NCBI GenBank assembly: GCA_002389705.1
Contig: DGQJ01000179.1
Location: forward strand, 377-6,173
Origin: Bacteroidales bacterium UBA4417
GTDB taxonomy: Bacteria; Bacteroidota; Bacteroidia; Bacteroidales; UBA4417
Reading direction: 5' to 3'
DNA: 5,797 bases
The notes under the pieces were generated by a model, which saw only the letters and a program-made list of their open reading frames with translations, was not told where the DNA came from and ran no database searches. A program made the position numbers and the translations under genes. Below are positions 1-5,797 of this stretch, piece after piece; the first letter of the stretch is position 1, and every line of letters starts with the position of its first letter.

Positions 1-3000
1 ATCGAGCAGTATTTTCATTTCGGCTGCTTCCGAAAGTATGAACTCGTGTATTGAGGGCTGCAGCGGCTCAACATTTGTGATGTTGAAACCTACGGCATCG
101 AAAATCACCTTTACCCGGCTGTTGCTGTACTGGTAGGATGCAGCAGTTTTCGAGAGCCTTGAAATATCTTCCCCGATCCTGTGCAGGAGTATGGTGGTGT
201 TGCCCTCCTGCTGAAAAAGGAAGCCGTTATCGGTATGATGAAAGCTTTTTTCGGTAAGGCATATCCGGGGTTTTTCGCTGAAAGGCGATCCCTTGGTGGG
301 GCAAAAAGTGGTGCAGTTCCCGCATTCGTTGCAGAAATCGGCCACATTAAGCACCTGGTATTTTTGCTGTACTTTCAGCTGGCTTTCGATCCGGAAGGCA
401 GGAGCATCTGCATTAAATGAAATTTTCCAGACCGGCACTTCCGCTGCTTCTGTGAGATAATAATTGTTGGCACGATTCGGGCAAACGGTAACGCAAACAC
501 TGCACAAGTCGCCGCATTGCAGGCAGCGGGAGGCCTCCTGAATGGCCGATTCGGCCGTAAACTCAGGATGATCGCCGGCTATGGCAGTTGCCATTTTCTG
601 CCGTTTCGACTTGCGGATGATAAAATCGCTGTGCGACATATTTTTATCCGACGAGAGTTTTTCGGACGGGAGCACAATGCCAGCTTTGGCGGCAATCTGT
701 ATGGCGGCTTTGCGCCCATCGCCCACGGCTTTAACTATGGTGGCAGCACCCCGCAGGGCATCGCCGCCTACGAAAACACCGGGAATCTGTGTTTCGTAAG
801 AGCCTTTGGCGGTTTGTAATTCAGCCGGGGTCATAAAATCGATATCAATATCCTGCCCGAGTGCCGGTATGAGCGTATCGACAGGGAACTCTGAAAATTC
901 ACCTTCAATTTCAACCGGCACAGGCCTGCTGCCCGAACCAGATGTTACCAGCTGCATTTTGGCGCACAACAGTCCGGTGATGCGGTTTTGATCGGTGATC
1001 AGTCGTTCCGGCGCCAGCAGTTCATGCAATTGAATGCCTTCGGATACCAATGCTTTTATCTCGTCGACATCGGCAGGCATTTCGTCCCGGGTGCGGCGAT
1101 ACACTACCTTTACGGTACTGCCTGGCTGAGCCAGCCGTTTTGCAGTGCGGGCCACATCCATGGCGGTATTTCCGCCACCTATGATAATTATATTTTTGCC
1201 CAGCGAAACAGGCCGGTGATTTTTTACACTATTCAGGAACTCAAAAGCATTGAGCACGCCGGCAGCATTTTCACCCTCCATTTGCAGGGTTTTAAAACGC
1301 TGGGCACCGGCGGCAATGTAAACAAAATCGTACGCTGAACGCATCCGGGCAAAAAACGAACCATCTACTTTTGTGTTGTAACTGATGCTTACGCCTAGTT
1401 TTTCAATGCGTTGAATGTCCTTTTGTATGGATTCCATTTTTAACCTGAACTCAGGGATGGCATCCGAAACCATGCCCCCGGGAATCGATTTTGTTTCGAA
1501 AATTTCAACTTCAAAACCTCCCATCCGTAAAAAGTAAGCACAGCTCAGGCCCGATGGACCAGCACCAATGATGGCAACCTTGCGGCCATGTGGAGCAGCC
1601 AGGCTGATATCGGCTACTAAGCCTTTTTCGGCAACGAATCGTTTTACCTCTTTAATTTTTAATGCTGACTCATAATTGATGCGTGTGCATTTTGCCTGGC
1701 ACAGGTGGTCGCAGGCCACGCCCAGCACATTGGGAAACGGGTTTTTGGCCATGATCACATCAAAAGCTTTCTGAAAATCGCCCTGCGAAGTATGATACAG
1801 GTATTCGGGTATATCCTGGTTGGTGGGGCATTCGTCGACGCAAGGGGCGTGTATACAATCAAAAAAGCCTAGCGGACGGCTGGTTTTTATGCTTTTATTT
1901 ACAAACGGGTCGCGCTGGTAATCAGGGTTAGCCACAACTTCATCAGCGTAAGCGTTTAATTTTTCGAGAGGCATGGTATCCGATTGCGGCTGTGGTTGCG
2001 AGAGTGCCTCAATATACTGTGCCAGCCGTCCGTATCCACCCGGTTTCAGAATATCGGAACATACTGTTACCGGTTTCAGTCCGCAATTCACCAGGCTGCG
2101 GATGTTGTAACAGTCGGCACCGGCCGAGAATGAAACATTCAGTTTCCCTGAAAACTCATTTTGCAGTTTGCGGGCAACATTTACGCTTACCGGGTGCAAA
2201 GCGCGGCCGCTCATGTACATCATCTGCTCGTGGGCCGGGAACACGTTTTTATGGTTAACACTTTCGAGGGTGTTGGTAAGCTTAACGCCAAAAAACAAGT
2301 TTTCATCATCAGCTGTTTGCAGCAGCCTTCCAATGATGCCAAGCGCATCGGGGTATTTCAGATCATGTTCAAAGGCAATATCGGGTATGGTATTTTTAAA
2401 CCCCAGCTTGTTGTTTAAGATATCGCGCAACTCTTCTTTCCCAAGCAGCGTAGGATTGAGTTTTATAAGAGTATGCAGTTTTTTCCCCTTTAACAGGTAA
2501 TGCCCTATTTTTTCAATTTCGTCGGGCGGGCAGCCATGCATGGTGCTCAGCGTGATGTTGTCGGAAATGCGATCGGGAATTGCAATATTTGCCAGTTCGG
2601 GATATAACGGCATGAGTTCGTCAACCATTTCCTGTTTAGCTTTGGTACAATCCGCCATGCTATTCAGAAACCATTGCACGTTTCCGTTCTGAATGCCTTC
2701 GAAATTATAGCCTATGCTCATGTTAAAAATGAAGCCCCGCCCTTGCTGATGGCTTAAACCAAGTTTGTGTTGCAGCACATGAATGATGACCCAGGCTTTC
2801 AGGTATTCGTTAAACGACTCCCCGATGCGTAATTCCTGCGACCATTCGCAGTTATAACCCTCGTCCTGCATATCGATGCAAGGTTTTGATATCTCCAGTT
2901 CGTCAAGGGTTTGAATGGTCTTGAGCTCAATATAGCGGGCGCCGCACAACCAGGCCGAAATAATATTCTGGGCCATTTGCGTATGAGGTCCGGCAGCTAC

Positions 3001-3180
3001 GCCGATGGGTGTTTCGAGCTGTTGCCCGAAAATTTCCATTTTTAACCCTTCGTTTGCTGCCGGTTTAAAAAATAAGGCTTCGGGGATACCAAAAATTTCA
3101 TTACGGGAACTGTATTCAGCATCAATCAGCGCGTAAAGTTCTTTGGCAGTTACAGTTGAAAAGGCTTTGGAATGCGTCAT
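1..3180 (-). CDS. ygfK: YgfK-type Fe-S flavoprotein oxidoreductase ('putative selenate reductase subunit'), C-terminus cut by window edge
   Basis: Seen: 1060 stop-free codons from the only upstream ATG, open at the left edge. Residues 1-400 form a DHOD-like TIM barrel, with TPIGVAAGPHTQ at 57-68, STMHGCPPD at 212-220 and KLNPTLLG at 240-247. Residues 435-505 are a GltD-like cysteine domain (C442, C447, C451-P; C490, C494, C498). An FAD fold has GAGPSG at 539-544, an NAD(P)H fold has GGGNTAMD at 668-675, and a GltD-type YRRTRDEMPAD spans 694-704. VGGD at 804-807 closes the flavin domain. The ferredoxin-like tail holds C886, C889, C893, C896, C900-P and C950, C953, C956, C960-P. Known: E. coli YgfK (about 1032 residues) shares this order; its selenate label comes from mutant phenotypes, and it sits with purine catabolism and molybdenum hydroxylase genes. 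Inferred: a cytosolic multi-cluster enzyme passing NAD(P)H electrons to the TIM-barrel site, substrate unproven. It is divergent from mocA, and no Shine-Dalgarno is visible. About 100 residues after the last cysteine suggest that little is missing. Confidence 0.93.
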   Translation of the reverse strand, partial: MTHSKAFSTVTAKELYALIDAEYSSRNEIFGIPEALFFKPAANEGLKMEIFGQQLETPIGVAAGPHTQMAQNIISAWLCGARYIELKTIQTLDELEISKPCIDMQDEGYNCEWSQELRIGESFNEYLKAWVIIHVLQHKLGLSHQQGRGFIFNMSIGYNFEGIQNGNVQWFLNSMADCTKAKQEMVDELMPLYPELANIAIPDRISDNITLSTMHGCPPDEIEKIGHYLLKGKKLHTLIKLNPTLLGKEELRDILNNKLGFKNTIPDIAFEHDLKYPDALGIIGRLLQTADDENLFFGVKLTNTLESVNHKNVFPAHEQMMYMSGRALHPVSVNVARKLQNEFSGKLNVSFSAGADCYNIRSLVNCGLKPVTVCSDILKPGGYGRLAQYIEALSQPQPQSDTMPLEKLNAYADEVVANPDYQRDPFVNKSIKTSRPLGFFDCIHAPCVDECPTNQDIPEYLYHTSQGDFQKAFDVIMAKNPFPNVLGVACDHLCQAKCTRINYESALKIKEVKRFVAEKGLVADISLAAPHGRKVAIIGAGPSGLSCAYFLRMGGFEVEIFETKSIPGGMVSDAIPEFRLKMESIQKDIQRIEKLGVSISYNTKVDGSFFARMRSAYDFVYIAAGAQRFKTLQMEGENAAGVLNAFEFLNSVKNHRPVSLGKNIIIIGGGNTAMDVARTAKRLAQPGSTVKVVYRRTRDEMPADVDEIKALVSEGIQLHELLAPERLITDQNRITGLLCAKMQLVTSGSGSRPVPVEIEGEFSEFPVDTLIPALGQDIDIDFMTPAELQTAKGSYETQIPGVFVGGDALRGAATIVKAVGDGRKAAIQIAAKAGIVLPSEKLSSDKNMSHSDFIIRKSKRQKMATAIAGDHPEFTAESAIQEASRCLQCGDLCSVCVTVCPNRANNYYLTEAAEVPVWKISFNADAPAFRIESQLKVQQKYQVLNVADFCNECGNCTTFCPTKGSPFSEKPRICLTEKSFHHTDNGFLFQQEGNTTILLHRIGEDISRLSKTAASYQYSNSRVKVIFDAVGFNITNVEPLQPSIHEFILSEAAEMKILLD

Positions 3181-3234
3181 CAGGCAAATAAAAATGGTTA
3201 ATTTTATCTCTCGTAAAAGTAGCAAATTATTGCC
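3181..3234. promoter_or_regulatory. 54-bp divergent intergenic region between ygfK and mocA
   Basis: This is the whole gap between the two start codons, so transcription signals for the pair must overlap here or lie inside the opposing genes. It is AT-rich. An imperfect inverted repeat, GGCAAATAA (3183-3191) with TTATTGCC (3227-3234), brackets it, with one base unpaired. No full TAnnTTTG box with a correctly spaced -33 element was found on either strand. The nearest matches are TAATTTTA on the plus strand and TACTTTTA on the minus strand. A regulatory role is inferred from position only. Confidence 0.35.
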
Positions 3235-3852
3235 ATGCAAAGGGATTTATATAAGCAAACATCGTGTGTTATTCTTTCGGCCGGGAGTTCCGGGCGTATG
3301 GGGACTCATAAGGCGTTGCTGGCATACAACGGCGAACTGAATTTTCTTCAGCAAATAACCACTGCTTACAGCCAGGCCGGTATTGAGGAAATAATTGTAG
3401 TTGCAAATGCTGCCCTGGAGAAAATAATCAGGCAAACCGGAATGCCCTTACCACACCAAGTAAAGTTGGTTGTAAATAACAAGCCCGCTCGGGGCCGATT
3501 TTACTCTTTGCAAACCGGGCTAAAGGTTGTTTCACCGGGGCATTCCTGTTTTTTCCAGAATATTGACAACCCTTTTGTAACCAGGGAAACCCTGGATAAA
3601 ATGATACGCTGCAGCGAAAAGGCTGATGTTGTTAAACCCTGCTTTGGCGAAAAAAGCGGGCACCCGGTACTTGTTGGCCCTCCGGTTATCAGGGCAATAA
3701 TTGCTGAAACAGATTTTACAAATCGTATTGATGCTTTTTTACACGGATATACATTGTTAAAGGTTGATATTCAGGATACCCGGATACTGGCAAATATTAA
3801 CCAGCCGGCTGATTACGGTAAAGCAGGTTTTGAAGTAGAGTTTCCGGATTGA
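3235..3852 (+). CDS. mocA: MobA/MocA-type NTP transferase, probable molybdenum cofactor cytidylyltransferase
   Basis: The 205-residue product is close to the usual 190-210 residues of MocA-like enzymes. Seen: the nucleotide-binding signature ILSAGSSGRMGTHK at 13-26 (family form LAAGxSxRMGxxK), GRFYSLQTGL at 87-96 (family form GxxxSLxxGL), a metal-binding loop DNPFV at 111-115 where the family usually has D-Q-P or D-M-P, GHPVL at 142-146, and NINQPADY at 187-194, matching the C-terminal N/D-I-N/D-T-P-E-D motif. Known: MocA transfers CMP from CTP to molybdopterin, giving the cytosine-dinucleotide cofactor used by xanthine-dehydrogenase-type hydroxylases in the cytoplasm. The divergent ygfK neighbour, as in the E. 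coli purine/molybdenum hydroxylase region, favours MocA over MobA. The substrate cannot be fixed from motifs alone, and another sugar- or cofactor-nucleotidyltransferase remains possible. An in-frame TAG at 3220-3222 leaves 3235 as the only ATG upstream of the signature. There is no Shine-Dalgarno sequence. Confidence 0.85.
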   Translation: MQRDLYKQTSCVILSAGSSGRMGTHKALLAYNGELNFLQQITTAYSQAGIEEIIVVANAALEKIIRQTGMPLPHQVKLVVNNKPARGRFYSLQTGLKVVSPGHSCFFQNIDNPFVTRETLDKMIRCSEKADVVKPCFGEKSGHPVLVGPPVIRAIIAETDFTNRIDAFLHGYTLLKVDIQDTRILANINQPADYGKAGFEVEFPD

Positions 3853-3943
3853 CTATTCGCCATAGGGCAAAATCTGCTGCATGCGCATTTTATGTCAATA
3901 AACCGGCTGAGATATGCGTTACAACGTTAACTTTGCATCTTAC
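3853..3943. other. Intergenic stretch after mocA, no gene recognised
   Basis: This spacer lies between the mocA stop and the promoter of the TPR regulator. It has no open frame of interest and no stem-loop followed by a T-run that would make a convincing terminator. A small dyad, GTTA (3918-3921), six bases, TAAC (3928-3931), sits about 12 bases upstream of the -33 element of the next gene. It could be an operator, but is short enough to occur by chance. Confidence 0.4.
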
Positions 3944-3974
3944 TTGTGACGAATGCCTAAAATTTGTATTTTTG
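3944..3974 (+). promoter_or_regulatory. Bacteroidota-type sigma-70 promoter for the TPR regulator
   Basis: TATTTTTG at 3967-3974 matches the Bacteroidota -7 consensus TAnnTTTG exactly. A TTG at 3944-3946 lies 20 bases upstream, which fits the TTG/TTTG -33 element at the known 19-21 base spacing. Transcription would begin a few bases after 3974, giving a leader of roughly 10-15 bases before the ATG at 3995. The match is by motif and spacing only. Confidence 0.65.
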
Positions 3975-3994
3975 ATTACTGACAAAACTTTCCG

Positions 3995-5611
3995 ATGAAA
4001 AAACTCCTGATACTGTTTATTGCTTTTTTTTGCATGCAGGCATTGTTTGCACAGGACCAGGTTAAAATTGACAGTCTCCGGATCAGGTTGCAGAATGCCA
4101 GAGAAGATACGGCCAAAATAAGACTTTTGTTTGAGCTGTCCGATGTTTATGGCAAGACCGACATTATAAAAGCATTGCAGTTTTCGAAGGATGCCTTACA
4201 TCTGTCGAAGCAGCTGAACAGCGATTTGTATATTGCACGCTCGTATATTAAACTGGGGTCGAATCTGATTGTAATGGGCAACTACGACGAAGCACTGAAA
4301 AATTTCCTCAGCAGTTTGAAAATTGCCCAGAACAATAAATTTCAATATGAAGAATTTGTCTCACTATCCAATTTGGGAGTTATTCAGGACCGTATTGATA
4401 AATTTGATAATGCTTTGAAATACTATTTCGAGGCTCTGAATATTTATAATAAAAACTTCGAAAAAGGAAAACCTATATATGAAATAAAGAATATTCAGGG
4501 GCTTTATAATAATATCGGCAACATATACGCTTCGAAGAAAGATCTGAGAACTGCAGAGGAATATTATTTAAAAGGATTGGCCATTTCTGAACAGAAAAAG
4601 GATTATTCAAATATTGGTATTATTTGTAATAATCTCGGGAAGCTGGAGGATGAGAAGAAAAATTTCGATAAAGCTTACAGTTATCTGCTTAAATCGCTGG
4701 AAGCCAGGCAAAAGATCAATGATAAATCCGGAATAGCCAAGTCGTACTATTCTCTGGCAAACCACTACTCCGAAAAGCAAGATCCGGTTGCTGCGCTTGA
4801 ATTTGCAAAAAAGTCGTTCGCCCTGAGTACGGAGCTGAAAGAGCCTTTAACGCGCAAAATATCCTCCATGTTTTTGTACCAGATCAACAAAAAACTGGGT
4901 AACTGGCAGGAAGCGCTCAAGTATCATGAAATTTTCCAGCAGGTGAGCGACACCCTTATCAATGACAACAAAATACAGGAACTTACCCGGCTGCAAATGC
5001 AGTATGAGTACGAAAAGATAGAAAAGGATAACGAGGCGAAGCAGCAAAAAACAAAGCTCACATATATCATTCTATTATCATCAGTTACGCTCATTTCGGT
5101 TATTCTTGCATTATTGTTTTTCCTTTCGCGTAGCAGAACCAAGCGAATTGAACTTGAAAAGGAGAAGTTGGAAAAAGATATGCTAATTAAGAACAAAGAG
5201 CTGACAACCAATGTTTTATACCTTTTACAGAAAAACGAACTGATAAACAGTATCACATCGAGGCTGTTGAAGTTAAAAGAAAACCTTAAAGCGGAAAATG
5301 TTGCTCCGGTACAAAAAATAATAGTTGATCTTCAGTCAATTACCGAAAAGGAAGTTTGGGAAGAGTTTGAATATCGTTTCCAAAATGTACATGAAGAGTT
5401 CTATCAGAATCTGAAAAAGAAATTTCCCGACCTCACGCCTTCCGAAATAAAACTGGCTGCTTTTCTTCGTTTGAATATGAATACCAAGGAAATTGCTTCT
5501 ATCACCAACCAAAGTGTTAACAGCCTCGAAACTGCCCGTTACCGCCTGCGTAAAAAGCTGGGTATCACCAACCAGGAAGTAAACCTGGTAAATTTCCTTT
5601 TAAATATCTGA
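3995..5611 (+). CDS. Membrane-anchored TPR protein with C-terminal LuxR-like HTH (one-component regulator)
   Basis: The 538-residue product is complete. Seen: a signal peptide or signal anchor at residues 1-19 (two lysines, hydrophobic core, ending ALFA before Q20). A TPR array runs from about 40 to 325, roughly seven units, with clear repeats at 79-113 (MGNYDEALKNF), 119-153 (KFDNALKYYFEAL), 167-201 (LRTAEEYYLKGL), 204-240 (FDKAYSYLLKSL) and 284-320 (NWQEALKYHEIF). One strong transmembrane helix spans 355-378. A charged, coiled-coil-like segment at 380-425 precedes a LuxR/GerE-like helix-turn-helix at about 478-525 (LTPSEIKL, TKEIASITNQS, ARYRLRKKLGI). Known: this architecture is widespread in Bacteroidota. 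Inferred: periplasmic TPRs sense a partner or ligand, and the cytoplasmic HTH binds DNA. There is no histidine-kinase H-box, ATPase or receiver domain, so it is not a two-component protein. Its own promoter lies directly upstream. The gene is visibly more AT-rich than ygfK. Target genes are unknown. Confidence 0.9.
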   Translation: MKKLLILFIAFFCMQALFAQDQVKIDSLRIRLQNAREDTAKIRLLFELSDVYGKTDIIKALQFSKDALHLSKQLNSDLYIARSYIKLGSNLIVMGNYDEALKNFLSSLKIAQNNKFQYEEFVSLSNLGVIQDRIDKFDNALKYYFEALNIYNKNFEKGKPIYEIKNIQGLYNNIGNIYASKKDLRTAEEYYLKGLAISEQKKDYSNIGIICNNLGKLEDEKKNFDKAYSYLLKSLEARQKINDKSGIAKSYYSLANHYSEKQDPVAALEFAKKSFALSTELKEPLTRKISSMFLYQINKKLGNWQEALKYHEIFQQVSDTLINDNKIQELTRLQMQYEYEKIEKDNEAKQQKTKLTYIILLSSVTLISVILALLFFLSRSRTKRIELEKEKLEKDMLIKNKELTTNVLYLLQKNELINSITSRLLKLKENLKAENVAPVQKIIVDLQSITEKEVWEEFEYRFQNVHEEFYQNLKKKFPDLTPSEIKLAAFLRLNMNTKEIASITNQSVNSLETARYRLRKKLGITNQEVNLVNFLLNI

Positions 5612-5621
5612 GGACTGAAGT

Positions 5622-5797
5622 TCACTTTAATTCTACCTCTTTCCCTATAGGATCTTTATCCATAAGTTCCTGTATCCTTCTTTTTACTCCCGGCTTCTGC
5701 CACTTCCGGCTTACATAAATCCATTTTGAGGCCTATACTTTTTAATTTGTTATTATACAATTTGTTAGCTTCATGCTGTAGAGGTATTGTTCAGGTC
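5622..5797 (-). pseudogene. Frameshifted 3' remnant of an unrecognised convergent gene
   Basis: On the minus strand a 36-codon open segment (5732 down to the TGA at 5624-5622) reads like real protein: WIYVSRKWQKPG, then QELMDKDPIGKEVEL. It has no usable start and follows an in-frame TAG at 5735-5733. In a neighbouring frame, 5790-5725 reads HEANKLYNNKLKSIGLK. Dropping one A from the AAAA run (plus-strand TTTT at 5724-5727) joins the two into one continuous 55-residue tail. Further upstream that frame meets TGA at 5793-5791, while another frame reads PEQYLY, hinting at a second frameshift. The family was not recognised. A sequencing error in a homopolymer is possible instead of true decay. It ends 10 bp from the convergent stop of the TPR regulator. 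Confidence 0.45.

Noticed and set aside
517..1338. Several plus-strand open frames (517-819, 581-799, 806-991, 988-1338)
   Set aside because: All lie opposite the continuous ygfK frame, which carries conserved FAD, NAD(P)H and Fe-S motifs; the plus-strand translations show no recognisable motif.
1992..2500. Plus-strand open frames opposite the YgfK TIM barrel
   Set aside because: These are shadows of the minus-strand gene; the TIM-barrel motifs of YgfK fall here.
1..3180. Possible in-frame selenocysteine TGA in ygfK, given its selenium association
   Set aside because: Every codon from 3180 to 1 was read and there is no in-frame TGA; the selenium link of this family concerns the partner hydroxylase and does not need selenocysteine in YgfK.
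3143..3340. 65-codon plus-strand frame spanning the ygfK start and the mocA start
   Set aside because: It overlaps the well-supported starts of both genes in another frame and shows no domain.
3853..3900. GC-containing self-complementary stretch CTGCTGCATGCGCATTTT as a mocA terminator
   Set aside because: The complementarity is mostly the short ATGCGCAT palindrome, with no extended stem and no proper T-tract.
4847..5256. Minus-strand frames, one hydrophobic, inside the TPR regulator gene
   Set aside because: They are antisense to the TPR, membrane-helix and coiled-coil coding sequence; the composition reflects the opposite strand.
3995..5611. Hybrid two-component sensor identity for the TPR protein
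   Set aside because: The region after the membrane helix is coiled coil followed directly by an HTH; no H-box, ATP-binding motifs or receiver aspartate are present.

Overview
The window appears to come from a member of the Bacteroidota. A TAnnTTTG-type -7 promoter box lies ahead of one gene, none of the three start codons has a clear Shine-Dalgarno sequence, and the third gene has a domain layout (signal peptide, TPR array, membrane helix, LuxR-like helix-turn-helix) typical of that phylum. The exact genus cannot be read from this sequence.

Region 1 (1-3180, minus strand) is one uninterrupted reading frame of 1060 codons that runs off the left edge. It encodes a YgfK-type iron-sulfur flavoprotein, a family usually annotated as 'putative selenate reductase subunit'. 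I translated the whole frame and found no stop or frameshift. From N- to C-terminus it has a dihydroorotate-dehydrogenase-like TIM barrel, a GltD-like cysteine domain, FAD and NAD(P)H dinucleotide-binding domains, and a C-terminal ferredoxin-like double cluster region. Region 2 (3181-3234) is a 54-bp divergent gap. Region 3 (3235-3852, plus strand) encodes a MobA/MocA-type nucleotidyltransferase, probably the molybdenum cofactor cytidylyltransferase MocA.

The ygfK-mocA pairing recalls the E. coli ygfK/ssnA/mocA/xdhD neighbourhood, which is associated with selenium-dependent molybdenum hydroxylases and anaerobic purine/uric acid breakdown. MocA would supply the cytosine-dinucleotide form of the cofactor for a molybdenum hydroxylase encoded elsewhere. 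YgfK would be a partner redox enzyme. No hydroxylase is visible in the window, so this pathway link rests on synteny and family knowledge.

Region 4 (3853-3994) is an intergenic stretch with a well-matched Bacteroidota promoter. It drives region 5 (3995-5611, plus strand), a membrane-anchored TPR protein with a C-terminal LuxR-like DNA-binding domain, probably a one-component transmembrane regulator. Region 6 (5622-5797, minus strand) is the convergent tail of a gene that appears frameshifted, ending 10 bp from the stop of the regulator. Its family was not recognised. No RNA genes, CRISPR arrays, insertion sequences or convincing terminators were seen.
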